Assembly: GCA_016801845.1 (NCBI GenBank)
Contig: CM028909.1
Coordinates: forward strand, 14,219,313-14,283,312
Source: Polydactylus sextarius
Lineage: Eukaryota > Chordata > Actinopteri > Polynemidae
Length of the DNA: 64,000 nucleotides
Reading direction: 5' to 3'
The position numbers and the translations under genes were made by a program. Positions 40,529 through 54,150 of the stretch are shown one piece after another. The first letter of the stretch is position 1, and every line of letters starts with the position of its first letter. Under the pieces are notes generated by a model. That model had not been told where the DNA came from. It was given only the letters and a program-made list of their open reading frames with translations, and searched no databases.

Positions 40529-40534
40529 AATAAA
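40529..40534 (+). terminator. Candidate MOV10 copy B poly(A) signal
   Basis: AATAAA about 280 bp beyond the tail-exon stop at 40245-40247. Further AATAAA motifs at 41129-41134 and 41229-41234 could give longer 3' UTRs that nearly touch the convergent rhoc 3' end. Confidence 0.4.
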
Positions 40535-41310
40535 GAGTCCCAGTGTCACAAAGTAGCTACCACATATGCAGAGCACATCCATTTTTTCTAAGTTGGCATT
40601 TATTTATGTTTCTTTTAAAGTTGTTTTTAAGACATTTGAGGTGTAGAAAATTCAGACGTTGCAACGTTTAAGAGTTGCAAATGGTGCTCTTACCAAATCA
40701 AATGCTCACACCAGTCTCAGCCTTGTTGACTGTTATTTGTGTTTTATTTCTTTTAATTATTATATTTTTGCAATTAACTGTGACTGCACTGATTTGTTTA
40801 TTCATAGTAACTATAAACCACAGTTAGATTAGATTTGATGCCTTTGTTACTAAATAGAGCTATTTTTATTCATTTTTACCAAAAAAATAAAAAAAAATGT
40901 ATGAACAGAATGAAAGAGTGACCTATTTTATACTGTTTGCATTTTATGAATTTTCTAAAAAAACAATTAAAATCACACTTGATGGCCAATGTTCTCTCCC
41001 TGGTGCAAACTGGGGTTTGGTTTTCTGTTCGGTGGCACAGGTGACAGTTTGATTTCACTTGCAATTGGAAAAAGAAATACACTGTGATTTACTTTAGAAG
41101 TATGTTGTTTTAGGTAGATATGATTTGTAATAAATAGACCTTTGTATGCAGCTTCACCTGTGTAGCCCGTAAACACCTTTTGCTACTGGAAACATTACAC
41201 AAAAGTATCAGAACCTGATTTGAAATGCAATAAACATTATTTAGGCCTTGAATTTCAGGATAGCAAAACACAACTAACCAAGTTAAGGTTGCGTAGTATT
41301 TCAAAAATAC

Positions 41311-41316
41311 TTTATT
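41311..41316 (-). terminator. Candidate rhoc poly(A) signal
   Basis: TTTATT on the plus strand, that is AATAAA on the minus strand, about 1.9 kb past the rhoc stop with no coding exon between. If it is used, the rhoc 3' UTR spans about 41.3-43.24 kb and ends within about 100 bp of the last plausible poly(A) signal of MOV10 copy B. Confidence 0.35.
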
Positions 41317-41850
41317 AACATATTTGTGTCATCGAGACATTCAACGTATCCCACTCCTGTTAGTAAAGCATTATCACAATCAACATTTTCTCTTGAACTA
41401 CGGTTTTTGACAATTAGAATTGAGAGGCACTGTCCAGGAATTAGCCCAATCCCACAACATTCTGATCGCCATGGATCTGAATGCACTTGGATAAAAGAAA
41501 GATCACCATAGTTGTAGCTTATGATGGTGGTAAGATTGATGCGGGGACCATCTCATACACCTGTATCCACAGTGTGTTCAGGGCTTCTTCTGGGGCAGGA
41601 CTAGATGTAGAACATACAGTGCAGGACAAACACCGTCCCGTCGTACTGCCTCAAGTAATTTGACTCTAACCGGACTGCCTGTAAACAGATGAGGTGGTTT
41701 GATGATTCGGTCACTTAGTAGAAAAAACTACTGTCGCTTAAATTGTATTTATAGTCGCTGACAAAGTTGAAGCTCTCTCATCCCATTTCTGTTGCAATTT
41801 CTGTGCTAGTCTTAAAGATTGGTGCAAAAAATATCATATAGGACTTTGCT

Positions 41851-41950
41851 TTAAAGGACCAGTGTGTATGAAATAAGGGAATCTACTTGCAAAACATAGA
41901 ATATCATTTCCCTAATTATGCTTTCATTATTATGTAATCCCTGTGTTTCC
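41851..41950 (+). repeat. Fragment of a dispersed fish repeat
   Basis: AAAGGACCAGTGTGTATGAA and the downstream ATTATGCTTTCATTATTATG resemble the start of a repeat common in percomorph fish genomes. It lies within the presumed rhoc 3' UTR. Confidence 0.35.
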
Positions 41951-43030
41951 AAAAAAAAAAAAACGAACACGTGATTTGTACTTAAGTCCTTGTCTGTTCC
42001 GTCACATTTTATCCCTGTGTTGTCAAATAAAGGACTATTACACCAACAAAGCTCAAATTTAAAAAAAACCAAAACAAATGTGAGCAGGATAACTGATCTA
42101 GTGAGTCAAACTCAGTAATGACACCATCTGAGCTTTCCAAAGAGTTGCCAGTTGGATATTTCATTCAAACTTTTATAATCTGTGTTCATATTAATATGGC
42201 TGTATAGAGTGTGCACTCTTCCTCAAGTTAATCCACTATACAGCGATACATCACAACCGTTTTCTGGATGTGAAACAGTACAGTAGAGTTCGAGCAGGAG
42301 GCAGAGTTTGTTCGAGGGGAAGGCATTGGTGACATGTGTGTGTGTGTGAGAGCCAGAGTGAGCGTGACTGCGAGTATTGTGTCCATGACAATAGACCACT
42401 GTCTCCAGTGCCAGTTTAAGCTATCGCCATGGAGGAGGAACAAACCAAGGTGCAAGTCCAGCACCTCTCCACACGAATAGTCACTGCTGCTCTAGTTTAT
42501 GCAGGTTTGAGTGGATTAATGCAGTGTGAACAGGCTCTAAATTTAATCCTTTATGTCAAAAGGTGGGGGGGGGCAGAGCTCTGCTGACACAGCACTTGGT
42601 GAAATAGGACTTTCAGGGTGTAAAATTAATAGTGGTATGGGGAAAAAAAAGAAAAAAAGAAGATGAAGGATTGTGACTGAAGCTGATGCTATAAAAGAGA
42701 TGGAGGAATATATGCAGGTTCAAGAGAAGAAGAGGCTCCAGACTATTAAAGCAAATCTAGAACTGTCTGCGACCTGCAGACGTGAGCGGAGAGAAAAAGT
42801 CGGTGAGCGTGCGCTACGAGACCCTTCTCTGTAAACAACTATAACACAGAGGCAGACGCATGATGTATTTGTAAAATATATGCACATATAAATACAAACA
42901 TACATTCATACATACAGGAGGAGGAGGAAGAGGAAGGGGCAGGTCCTTTACAGACATACTGGCGGTGGAGGAAAACATAACAGCAAACAAAAACTGACAA
43001 ACAGTGTGTGTGTGAGTAGCAGAATAAATG

Positions 43031-43061
<31 letters not shown>

Positions 43062-43243
43062 GGCTGATTTGTTTTGCTTTTAAACAGGTGTGTCAGTCTT
43101 TCATATTCGCCTGTGGTATATCTGCATCTGTGAAGTAAGTATAATCCACGGAAGCCATTGATTTTAAGGTTTCTATAACTTTGCTGTGTGTGAGGCGGGG
43201 GGGTCCTCCCTCAGGTGCTGATTGGCTAATGGACTCCATCCCT

Positions 43244-46200
43244 TCACAGTAGCTGGCAGCCGCCCCTCTTCTTACGCTTGCGGACCTGCAGCGCTGCTCT
43301 GGTGGCCATCTCAAACACCTCCCGCACACCGTCCTTGGTCTTGGCGGAGCACTCCAGGTAGCCAAAGGCACTGATGCGATTGGCCATGTCTCTGCCTTCC
43401 TCAGACTTAACTGGCTCCTGGAGGTTTAAATGTATAGACAGTGGGTTAAAATTCAGCATATGTAGCAAGGAGATGAACTGGTTTTGGGTTAATATGTTTC
43501 CAGCAATGTTGAGCAAGTTACTTCTAAAAATCTAATATATTATATAGATTAGTAGTTACTGTTATTTTAAAGTAATTTGTTACATTACAATATTACTGTC
43601 CTGAAATTGTAATGCGTTACATGACTGTGTTGCTTTGACCTAAAGAAATTCTAAAATGTCAACTTGTAATTTACTGCAGCTCATTCAACATCCAGTGGAG
43701 GGCGATGTGGTGTAGCATAACGAATGTAGGCCCTTGATGCTACTAATAACAATGAGGTTAATATCATTGGCACTGTGAAGACACGTGGTGCAAAAAACAA
43801 ACAAACAAAAAAAATCTCTTCTTGGTCAGCTGAGTACTAGCGTGGCTGCGTCTAGATGTTTATTTAAATTGCTGGTGCTTTTTGAGAGTCGTTTCGGTTT
43901 TGCACAGAGATTGCACTTGACTATTATGCTCTTGTCCTTCTCTCTGAGGAACTTAAAATAGTGAGAGTATGTCCAGCTCACAGGTTTTCTTTTTTTGTGC
44001 TGCTGTTGGTGGTTATAAACACAATGCCACTAAATTGCTTAAAAGTGTGCTACAACACATGTTACTGAAATATGTAATCAGTATAATATTACTGAAAATG
44101 TATTGGTAATGTCTTTCATTACTGTTTTAGAGCGAAAAACGTTACCTTTGTAACGTGTTACACCCAACACTGGTTTCCAACAACAATTAGAAACAGAAGC
44201 ACACACCTGTTTCATCTTGGCCAGCTCCCTGCGCGTGTGTTCATCGTTCCTAAGATCCTTCTTGTTGCCCACGAGGATGATTGGGACATTGGGACAAAAG
44301 TGTTTCACTTCAGGGGTCCATTTCTCGGGAATATTCTCTACAAGAATGAAAAAAAAAAAAAAAAACGGACCAAGTTGCCACAGAGTCAATTTCAGACTTC
44401 CTTCCTTACAAGGACACAGCAGGGAGAGCCATGTCATTTCCCTTGTGACTGTACAGATGTAAACACTGAGAGGTCACCGACCCCTGCCTGATACATGGTC
44501 CAAATACCGCTAGCCAAAATAATCATCGTTTGCTCTGGGAGGAGATGTCATGTTGTGAATACCAGCTGTGGTATTGCCCATAACAAAACACTGTGGGAGA
44601 AAACCCGGGAGCTGAAGATTTATTTAAAAAGACATATTTATTTTTCTGTCTGATTTAGTATTTGAGAGCCAAGAACGCTCACTACCAAACTTAAAATACA
44701 TGTCAAGCATTCTGTGGAAATTCTTGGAAAAACTCAAGTGTATTCTGCAGCAATCACTACTACATTATATTCAGTGGAACCATTTTTGTTTAGAAACATT
44801 TGATTCTCTATTAAAGATGGGTGACCTTCAATCAGCTTCTCATTCATTAAAACAAACGTTTTAGTGCTGTAACTGTGTAACAGTCATGTATGACGTCAAA
44901 TTACCTATTTTACTAACGTTAATGACCAAACAAGAACGGGACAGCGTTAAAATCAGGTAACTGTGACGTTTATCTAGATGACAGTAGGTTGGTTAATTAA
45001 AATACCAATAATTTTAACACACACAAAAAAGTCAGTGCTTTCACTAAATCCCTGAAAGCTGAACTGACAAACACATAAATTGAAGAAAACATGGACCAAC
45101 TCGTCACTGATTTTACTGCACTGACAGATCATTCTTTTTATATTCGTCAATACTTATTAGATTATTACTTATCAGGTTTACACACTTGAATAAAAACCTT
45201 CGATATGTGATATCAAAGATTGATCACGTCTCATAAATTTCACTCCTTAATGCCGGATCAATTATTCAGCGGATGCACAGTAAAAGCTCCATGTTACTCA
45301 CAGTCAGGTAGTAAGTTAGCGTGACCTGCCTCACCTAAACTGTCGGGGCTGTCTATCGAGAAGCACATGAGGATAACATCTGTGTCGGGGTAGGAGAGAG
45401 GCCTCAGCCTGTCGTAGTCTTCCTGACCTGCTGTATCCCACAACGCTAACTCCACCTGAGAGAGAGACGGCAGGAAGAGAGAGAGAGAGAAAAAGAACAA
45501 AATAAATGGTGGCTAGCACAGAGTTCTTTCAGTTACACGATTAACATAAGGAATTGTGCTCAAACTTTATTGATGGCAGGATATAAGACACAAAAAAAAA
45601 GAATCAGAACAGAAGTAGAATAACCAAAGATAGAAAGGAAATAGAGAATTAATTCCTCTGCAATCCGACATTAAACGCTGCTCCCAATAGGCAGAGATGG
45701 CTCCAAGAGGCTTGTCTGAGGCTGTTAATCAAACTGTTAGGAGCCCCACGGTGTCTGGCCTGCTCTAGATAAAACAAATGCTTAGCACAAAAAAAAAAAA
45801 AAAAAAAAAACATTTGCTGGAGCTCAACAAGAGCTGTAGCACATGCTAGAATGCAACCACAAAGGACTAGGAGGTTTTATATACTGTAGCCTAGAAGTGT
45901 CATTTCATACATGCGTCATGTGCTTTTTTTGTGACTGTAAAAATCTCTATAAATTGCCTGCAGTGTCTCGCTGCAGCTTTAAAAGGAAATCTTGACCTAT
46001 CTTCTCCCGTGACTGTCTGATTCAATTCTGCTTCACCTTTACCACCGCAGCAATCATAGTTGGAAAACTGCGCCTGCTACTGCTGAGAACTGGGTAAGAA
46101 GTGGTCTTAATCATCCCCCAGGGAGCAACAACAGTACGTTAGCAGTTCATCTGTTCATTTTCTGACGTCTCACTACTCTCATGCCTTGCCAAGTCTTACT

Positions 46201-47750
46201 TGTTGGCTGACAAAGCTACTTACCTTGGCGAGACTGCCCTGCCACAGCACTCTCTGACACTAAAGTTTAAGCACAGGGAGGGTATTTTCCACACTCTGAG
46301 ACTGTTAACTGAGCTGTGCCACATCCTCCGTCTGGGAAAGTGAGCAACACCACACGACATGACAAAATTCAGTGTCTGTTTCTGCTGCTATTGAATTCTT
46401 TTACCACTAGGTGTCTCTCAGGTGTCAGCCTCGTAGTTTATTATACCAATATGCTGCCTGTGTGAACTTTTCTCACAAACTCTCTTTGTAGCCACAACTG
46501 AATATAATCAAACACTGATAAGCAGGAGTCAGCTGTTGAGTTGAACAGTGACACTAAGCTGTTATGAAACATATTTCATCACAGCTAAAAAAAGCCCTGG
46601 ATTATGGTCAACTATGTATTATACAGCTCAAACCCCCAGCTAGTTGATACCAGATTTTTTCTTTTACAGCACAGGAAACAGGAACAGGAAAATTAGTCAT
46701 GATGTATGAGGATGGAGGTTCCAACCCTGCACAGGATCTTTTTCCTGTTGTTGGCTGAAGGTCTGCTATGTTATAACAATGACAGAAGGCTTTGATAACA
46801 ATACACACTTACCCCCCTCCATCGGTCTCGATGACACGTGGTTAGGGTCACATTTTTTACACTAGAGCAGCAGTTTTAGTGTGTCAAAAAAATCTGCTTG
46901 TTCTGAGAAACATTTCTGACTATCAGTGTTGGAGGGACTACTCGTATCCTTTATTGAAATAAAACTGCAGACACAACAATGTAGAAACTCTTTTTCTAAG
47001 CAGAAGCTCTGTAGTTAAGTCTGCTCGAGTTAAATTACTTTAACTGGTCTAATTAAGTAGTTAGAAGTAGTGAGTGATGGTTTTCTACAGTTAACATTAT
47101 CAGATTAATCAGCTACATCACTGACAATTACAAAAACAAACAATATATATATATATCCCCACTGCCTTTCCACTCCATCTCTCGACAATCACAATAAATA
47201 ACTACAGTATCTTAACAAGTGTCTCACTGATAGATTTATTCTCTTCATTCTCCCATGAGATGATTCATAAGAGTGAAGAAGATAAAATCAAGTTCACACA
47301 AAATGTACACATTTTTCTGGACTTTTCCCTAAATTTCCTCTATGCTTTTTTGTGAAATATACGATTATAAATTTGGCTCTGAGTTTAGAGAGTTCAGTCT
47401 AGAGAGGTAATGTCTGCTGGATGAGAAAGGTACTCGATTACCTAGATTTTGTAACAATAACATTAATTTGTAAAGGAATCAGCAACTAGAGCTGTCAAAT
47501 AAAGTGTATATTCAATGAAAACACACGGAGTAAGTGCTGTGATTAGACATAAGTACTTTCCACCACTGCTAAATAAGCATAAAATATAAAGTACCTGTTT
47601 GCCATCAACTTCAATGTCAGCGATGTAGTTTTCAAACACAGTTGGGACGTAGACTTCTGGGAACTGGTCCTTACTGAAGACGATTAGCAGACATGTCTTT
47701 CCACATGCACCATCTCCAACTATCACCAGCTTCTTCCTGATGGCTGCCAT
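43244..47750 (-). CDS. rhoc: RhoC small GTPase
   Basis: Rho-family GTPase that cycles between GDP and GTP and drives ROCK/formin actin contractility at the membrane. Coding exons on the minus strand: 47750-47595, 45455-45335, 44337-44207, 43417-43244, giving 193 aa, exactly the RhoA/RhoC length. Visible motifs: P-loop GDGACGKT (12-19), switch I with PTVFENY, switch II DTAGQED (59-65), NKKD (117-120), the Rho insert helix, CSAK (159-162), a polybasic stretch, and a C-terminal CQLL box that predicts geranylgeranylation at Cys190. It is called RhoC rather than RhoA by Ile at 43, SEEGRDMANRIS followed by AFGYLECSAK, and LQVRK near the end, and by its position beside MOV10 as in human. The ATG is the first base of its exon, spliced from the 5' UTR exon near 61.34 kb, and has strong context (A at -3, G at +4). 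No key residue is missing. Confidence 0.97.
43504..44172. mobile_element. hAT-like MITE in the last rhoc intron
   Basis: Ends CAATGTTGAGCAAGTTAC and, inverted, CAGTGTTGGGTGTAAC. Flanked by GTTTCCAG (43496-43503) and GTTTCCAA (44173-44180), a 7-of-8 match to an 8-bp target duplication. Subterminal GTAACG/GTTACA motifs are typical of widespread fish elements ending CCCAACACTG. Length 669 bp, no transposase. It ends 34 bp from the rhoc exon at 44207. Confidence 0.75.
46924..47568. mobile_element. hAT-like element next to the first rhoc coding exon
   Basis: Begins CAGTGTTGGAGGGACTACT and ends AGTACTTTCCACCACTG, the hallmark ends of a common fish hAT-derived repeat. The flanking octamers CTGACTAT and CTAAATAA match at only 5 of 8, so it is old. 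It lies 27 bp from the exon boundary at 47595. Confidence 0.55.
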
Positions 47751-50700
47751 CTACGAACAGAAAACACTTTGATCAGACTATATGTTACCATTTGATACGC
47801 ATGCAAACAAAATGGTGGGAATCAAGTTTTTTTTCCACACAGAGAGGAGGGAGGTGGAAAAAAAACTGAAACCAGAAATAGAGTGAAAACAAAGAGGAAA
47901 AATAGACGAACAAGCTGTTTTAGAGCCGCACCCTCTTCCCTTTCCTGGGCTGTGTCCTGCTTGTGAGGTGAAAAACAGTCAGGCAGAGGGTTCAGCACTG
48001 GTCTAGAGAAGCAGTAGGAAGGATGGGAACAGGAGGCGAGCTCAGTGCTCAACATGCTACTTCACATGCATGGCCTCGGTCACACAATCGCATTAAAAAC
48101 AATCCTTAATGTGTCACATCTACACCCCTGTGGTGATGTGATTTACAGCCCTTACTGGGTTTGTCTGACACCTCTGTATTGCACACATTCGTCTCGTTCT
48201 CTCTCTCGGCTTGTAATCCTGAAAGGTGTGTATATGCGAGTGAGACGTGGCTTGCCAGAGAGATATGGCCCCCACACACAAACACATGCGGATCAATAGC
48301 CATCTCCCACAAGCTGACAATAATGGAGAGAAGGCAGTAGGTGATGAGACAATGTCCTGGCTGCCTGCCATCAGCATCAGCCTCCACAGATCTCCATAGA
48401 TTTCAGGCTTCCTGGACCAAAACGGGCCCTTTATTCTCTATAAAGATCTAAACATCTTCTCTCAAACACACACACACACACGCATGGAGGCACATGCACA
48501 CACACGGTGCTAATGTCACCACTAATGAATGATTCAGAAATAGTGTTTTATATCTAAAGTAGCCAAAATCAATATTTTGATATTAAAAACGGTGTAGTTA
48601 ACCATAAACCTTCAGAGAGCTTTCTCATGACCTGGCTACTTCCCACAGCAATACAGAGCTTTGTGGCATCTTAAAGCCGACTGGTTTGTTTTTCCAACTG
48701 TCCATGGTTTTGGTTCACTTATCGTTCACATAACATCAATGTCAGAGACAACAGGGGCGTTTCAGGACAAAACGTCTGGGGGAAAAAAAAAAAAAAAAAC
48801 ACTGCTCTACATTAAACAGCAGATTCAGTAACAGAACAGAAGTCAGTAACTGTGTGAACACAGTGGAGCAGGAACATGAAAAAGTCTGATGGTTTCCTCA
48901 AGAGTTGAGGGACACCAAGGAAACATGAACTGTGGTCCGATGATGGAGAATGTCAGTTCTTCAAGGTATGAGGTCGTATCAATAAACTGTGCTCAATAAA
49001 GAAAAAAAAAAAAAAAAAAAAGAAAGATGTTGTAGCAATATAAAGTGTCTCAAAATAACATCTCTTTCTGAATGAATATTTCAACAAGACCTTGTAAAAC
49101 CACACACCGGTGGACTGGACTTCCTACAGTCCTGAACTGTCCCTGCCAGAGAATGTGTGGTACATCCTGAAATGAACAATAAGATGATGAAAACCTGGTA
49201 TTGTGTCTATACCAGGTATATATCATGTACATAACCCTGTCTGTATTGTGCCCGAGAAAACATGAGCATGTACGAGTAGCCTACTTGTTGAGGAAAATGG
49301 TTTGTACGTCACCTGCAAAGCACACGTGAATACACAACATTCATAGCAACTGAAAGATCCTGAGTCATACATTATACTTTCTGCAGCTTTTTAAAAATAA
49401 AACAATAAGCCATGGAGATAATTCGGAGGACCCAGGTGTTTGTGTTTGCTAAAGAAAGAAATCTGCATCTCAACATGAGTCATCATTAGATTATTTCTGC
49501 TTGTGTGAGCCTCAGTGATGTACCTTCACACACTGTGCAGCAGCACAACAGCTAAAATTTTCACCTCAAGAGTAAAAAGACAATTGTACACTTTGCTTTT
49601 TTTTTTTCTCCTACACATTAAATCAGGCCAGTATGTGTCAGTTTGTCTCTGGAGAGCGCCACCTGTTCTCTGTGATAGCAGGCTGCTGCTACTCCATACA
49701 TCATACTGTCACTGCCAGAGGGAAGACACACACACACTCACTCGCATACACACTCAGCACAGCTGGTAGCTACAGTGCAGCTCCAGAAATCTTCACAAAA
49801 TGGGGCTATTCCTGCAGATTTTGTACCGTGATGAAATAATGCGGCTTAGTGACGACAACTGTTCTCGCAGCATGCTGTCCGATGTGAAAGTGGCAGCACA
49901 TGGCATTTAGTGGGGATAATGGCCCCTTGTTTTTGCATTAATGTGTGCGTGCGTGTGCGTAATGCTCTTGCGCTGTGCCAGTACAAGGACGAGAGCAGGG
50001 ACTCCAAGGACTTCTTCCAAAATAAGACGGCACGTGATGTGTTTCGCTGCCCTTAAAATGCAGCATGAAACTATTCATGAAAAAACGATATTGAGAAAAA
50101 AAAATATTAGCTCGAGTAGTATTCCTCCAAAGTAGAAGATATAACTGACATAGCATTAGAGCATTTCTTACAAATGTACATTTTTACATTATAATCTAGT
50201 AACATCTTTTTACAACTCTGTCTGATGCTGATGATTGTAAGATGTGACTTCAGGAAACTGGTCATTTCTATTTTCTGACGATATATCAGTCCAGAAAATT
50301 TACGACCTTGTTTTCAAGAGAGTAATAGAAGTTTAGAAAAGCAACGTCAACAGAGTAATACTCTAATTTATTTATTCAGAGCTGAAAGGCTTTAGTGAAA
50401 AAAAATCTGTCCTTTCGGTTGCTACTCAGTTTTTGGTTCATTTGAGGGAGATTTTGGGTCTTAAAACTCAAGTCTAGAGGTTTAAAAAAAAAAAAAAAAA
50501 AAAACAACAACTGGAAAAAACAACCTCACACCAATAATCCAATGAAACATCTCAGTTAACACAGATGAAGCATCAAGTGCAGCTGTCAGTCAGTCATGAA
50601 AACGGCAAGTGGCAAGACAAAGTGCGGTTAGAGGATCTGCCAGCATTGCTCCACTCTGTTGTAAGGGAGTGTTATGGATTTGGTGTCATCTGTGACACGA

Positions 50701-53700
50701 ATAGAAAAACAAATGGCGTCTGTACAAGCACTGTGCAACATGTGTGTCTCATGCCAGTGGCAATACTTCAAAAATGATGAATCATCTGAAATGACATCAC
50801 CCCAGTGTGTCCGGTGACAGTGCATGGAGGAAAGAGCAACACCCTGTAGCATTAAGTAGCCTCTCTCTCTCTCTCGCTCACTTAGGGCAACATCCACAAC
50901 TTAAGCGCTTACTAAAAAATAATTAATTGAGCCACAATATATAACATCCTCTCTTGCTGTCACTGGTGTGTATTTAGTTAATGCTAGACTTTAGATTTAT
51001 GGTTTATTATTACTATCATATATGTAATCTAAAAATAACTCTTACTCATCAGTGGAGGAAAATGGCACAATAATCATTTAGAAAGGGGAAGAAATGTGCA
51101 CATCTACAGACATTTATGTTGTTGAATTTTGCTGTTGATGAAAAGTGACAAAGTAATTATGTTGAACCCTTTCGGCTCAAAGCGACCGGTCAATCACCGT
51201 GTGAAGTATAAATATCAGAGCTTTCGTTTTGGAAAGTTACAGACATTTTCAGATGCGGCTCCCTCCGGTGTTGGAAAGGTGTGTGGGGGAGGGGGGAGGT
51301 TCTAAAAGCTGTTTGATCATCAAACAAGCTCTTCCAAAGAAGCATGCCGGCACCTCTGGACTCACTCTCTGACTCACTATGTGACATTTAGGTGCAAGAG
51401 AAAAGAACCAGACACTGTAGACTGTAGTCAGCAGCTGGCCATCTGGCTGCTTGTGGATCAAGTGAAATGTTTTGTTGTATAGTTTATTTATACTCATTTC
51501 TATGTTTTTGCTGCACTGTTCCAGCAAAGACAACAGAGCAAGTCTTTCCTTATACAAAACAGCAGAAAGTCTTCAGATATGATCAAAACTTGACGTCACT
51601 GGCTCCGTCTCTAGATTTTCCAGTAAAGGTACCGTTACGTGAGGATCTTTATCATAGTTTGTGAATTTCCCCTCATTTAAGTTTTTGCCCTCATTAGTCC
51701 ATCTCCCCTCATTTCTTTGTTTCCTTTAAGTGAGTTCCCAGTAGGATGTAAATAGTAACTGAGGGAGGAGAGAGAAAATGAGAAACAGGAAAGACAACTG
51801 GAATTCACCCATGGTGTCATTCTTCCTCAAATCAGTTAGACTTTGTAAGCACAGGGAGGTGTTGAACACATCAAGTCCCTCCCTCCTTTTCCTGAAGTCA
51901 CACAGTTTGGGACTCAGTGTGGGATTTCCCTGTTTGCTCAAACATTGTGCTTATAGACAATGACGGTGTCTGTGAGAACTTCTGAGCACAGATCAGAGCT
52001 CACGTTATTATATAGCAAACTATACTATGTGTATTAGAGCCATCAGTGCTACCAAGGACACACTAGTTTAAAGAGATCCAAACTTGAATGTTAATGATTT
52101 TTTTACAAAAAGTACTAGGATCTTAAACAAGGCAAATGTCAAGTGCCTGAGAATATCATCTTACTGTGCCTGTATTCACTGTATTATGACACTACACTTT
52201 GTGTTTTATTTAATAATCAATAATAAAATAATTAAGCACGCCCTGGTTTTTTATGTTGTAGTAAGTAGGCTTCTGTCGATGTTGGGGAAAAATTACTTTA
52301 TAACAGAAATAGCTAACGTATACGTGTGCATGATACTCAAATTATATTACTCAGTGCCAGCAACAAATGTCACCGTGACAGTCACATGACAACACGGCTG
52401 CATATCTCAATGTTATAAAGAGGAAAAGATATTTTAAATTATTTTCTGAATCATGAATCACAGTCCACACGCAAGCAGAGTACAGTATCTGTACACACAC
52501 CTGGAAAAGACAGGTCATAAAATTGTGCGTGACAAGTTCACACGTGTCTCAGGATGAATGAGTCTGTCTTGCATAATGTTTGTTCCCGTGTGTGGTAGCA
52601 AAGGACAAAGTTCTCATTCCCAGCACATGCAGCACAGGTGCTTATTTCTCTCTGGCAGAGGCTTGAGTCACACTTCAAGAGGTAACATATTAGCCAGTCT
52701 TGCTCATTATACGTGTTAGAGGGGGTAACAACAACACAAACCAGTGACCTCCATGAGGTATGATTAAGAATGAAACTTCTTTTTCTTTTCGAAGTATCAA
52801 CCAAATTCTAATCACACGGATCAGCAAGCTCAAGGTATTTACACCCACCCTGCACTTAGTGACCCATTTGATTACGAGTATGTACAAGCCATAAAACTCC
52901 TATTATTAAATGTCATGCAGGCTTGCACCAGTCCAATCCAATTCAAGCAGAATCATTGTCAAAGTACATTGCTGGGCACTTGTGTGTCTGTGCCTCAGTA
53001 ACAGGACCAGAATGATAAAATGCTCTTGACATAAGATCCAATTTGACACAAGGAACTCAAAATTGAGACTGTTGCTTTATGGTATTAGACTTATCTGAAT
53101 GCTCAACACATTCAAGAATTCAAAAGATCAGTGTCAACAGGTGACCACACACAGTTACTGTACATTCCCCACTCACTTATATTGTTAGGATATTAAGCAT
53201 TTTGACAACCACAACTAAATATACCTTGAGCTGATGCAAGCTTTTCTTTTTTCTTGATGTCTCGGGCTGTTTAAAACACCCACTGTGTTCTGGTAACACT
53301 GTCGAATTGCACAGTATTATGAGTGGGTGAAGCATACGTGGGGATGGTGTTTATTTTGTATAAACAGACAGCTGTCTCAATTAATTAAGTGCAACGAATT
53401 CAGCTCTTATGATATTTAAGAGGATCTTTTGCTTCTGTTCCACTGACACGTTGCTGATGAACTGCACCTTTTACATGCTGTTGATTGTTGACAGCTGCTC
53501 TTGTACTTCAGTATTTTGTTCATGCGTGGGAAGCTGTCCAACCTTCCTGCCACCAACAATGACAGAATGACTCGGGCAGAGCCATTATACAAAACACTAT
53601 GGGACAACACGCTCGCCAGCTGGCTTGAACAATGTTAAGAACAACTTGTTTTAGGCTAAATACAAATAAGTAAGGAAGTAAATACAGAAATAAAAATGAA

Positions 53701-53930
53701 CACAGTTGAGTGAAACCAATCTGCCAATGAAATGGCGATGTCAACACTCTAGCAAAAACTGCATGTGGGGACGGAAAATTTGCCAGATCACAACATGTGG
53801 TCACCCTGTAGTCACCACGCCCATTTGTTGTACTTTACTTTGTACAACATATTTCTCTTTATGTGATAACTTTCCTGAGTCGTAAAATCAAACATCACAG
53901 AAACAACTGTGGAATTTCATCTACAGCTAG

Positions 53931-54150
53931 TGCTGGGCGGTTTGATGACAGTTCTATATCACGGTATTTAATTAATCACTTAATAAATTAATCACTTTGG
54001 TGAAGTGAAAATATCATCCATTCTTGGTCTCCAGCTTCACAAATGTGACTTTTTTTAGTCACATTTGTAACCTGAATTTTTTAATCAAATTGTAACCTGA
54101 ATATCTTTGAACTATTGTTTGAACAAATAAAGTTATACCTTCATATTTGT
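53931..54150 (+). repeat. Decayed dispersed repeat
   Basis: TAGTGCTGGGCGGTTTGATG with TATATCACGGTATTT matches the start of a frequent fish hAT-type repeat. The next part (CTCCAGCTTCACAAATGTGA, CTGAATATCTTTGAACTA) resembles another common fish repeat. No matching far end was found. Confidence 0.4.

Larger units (their letters stand above)
40248..43243. other. Convergent 3' UTR region of MOV10 copy B and rhoc
   Basis: No coding sequence. The left part (to about 41.25 kb) is probably the copy B 3' UTR and flank, and the right part (about 41.3-43.24 kb) probably the rhoc 3' UTR, judged from AATAAA motifs on the two strands. It includes a 27-bp T run at about 43031. Confidence 0.45.
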
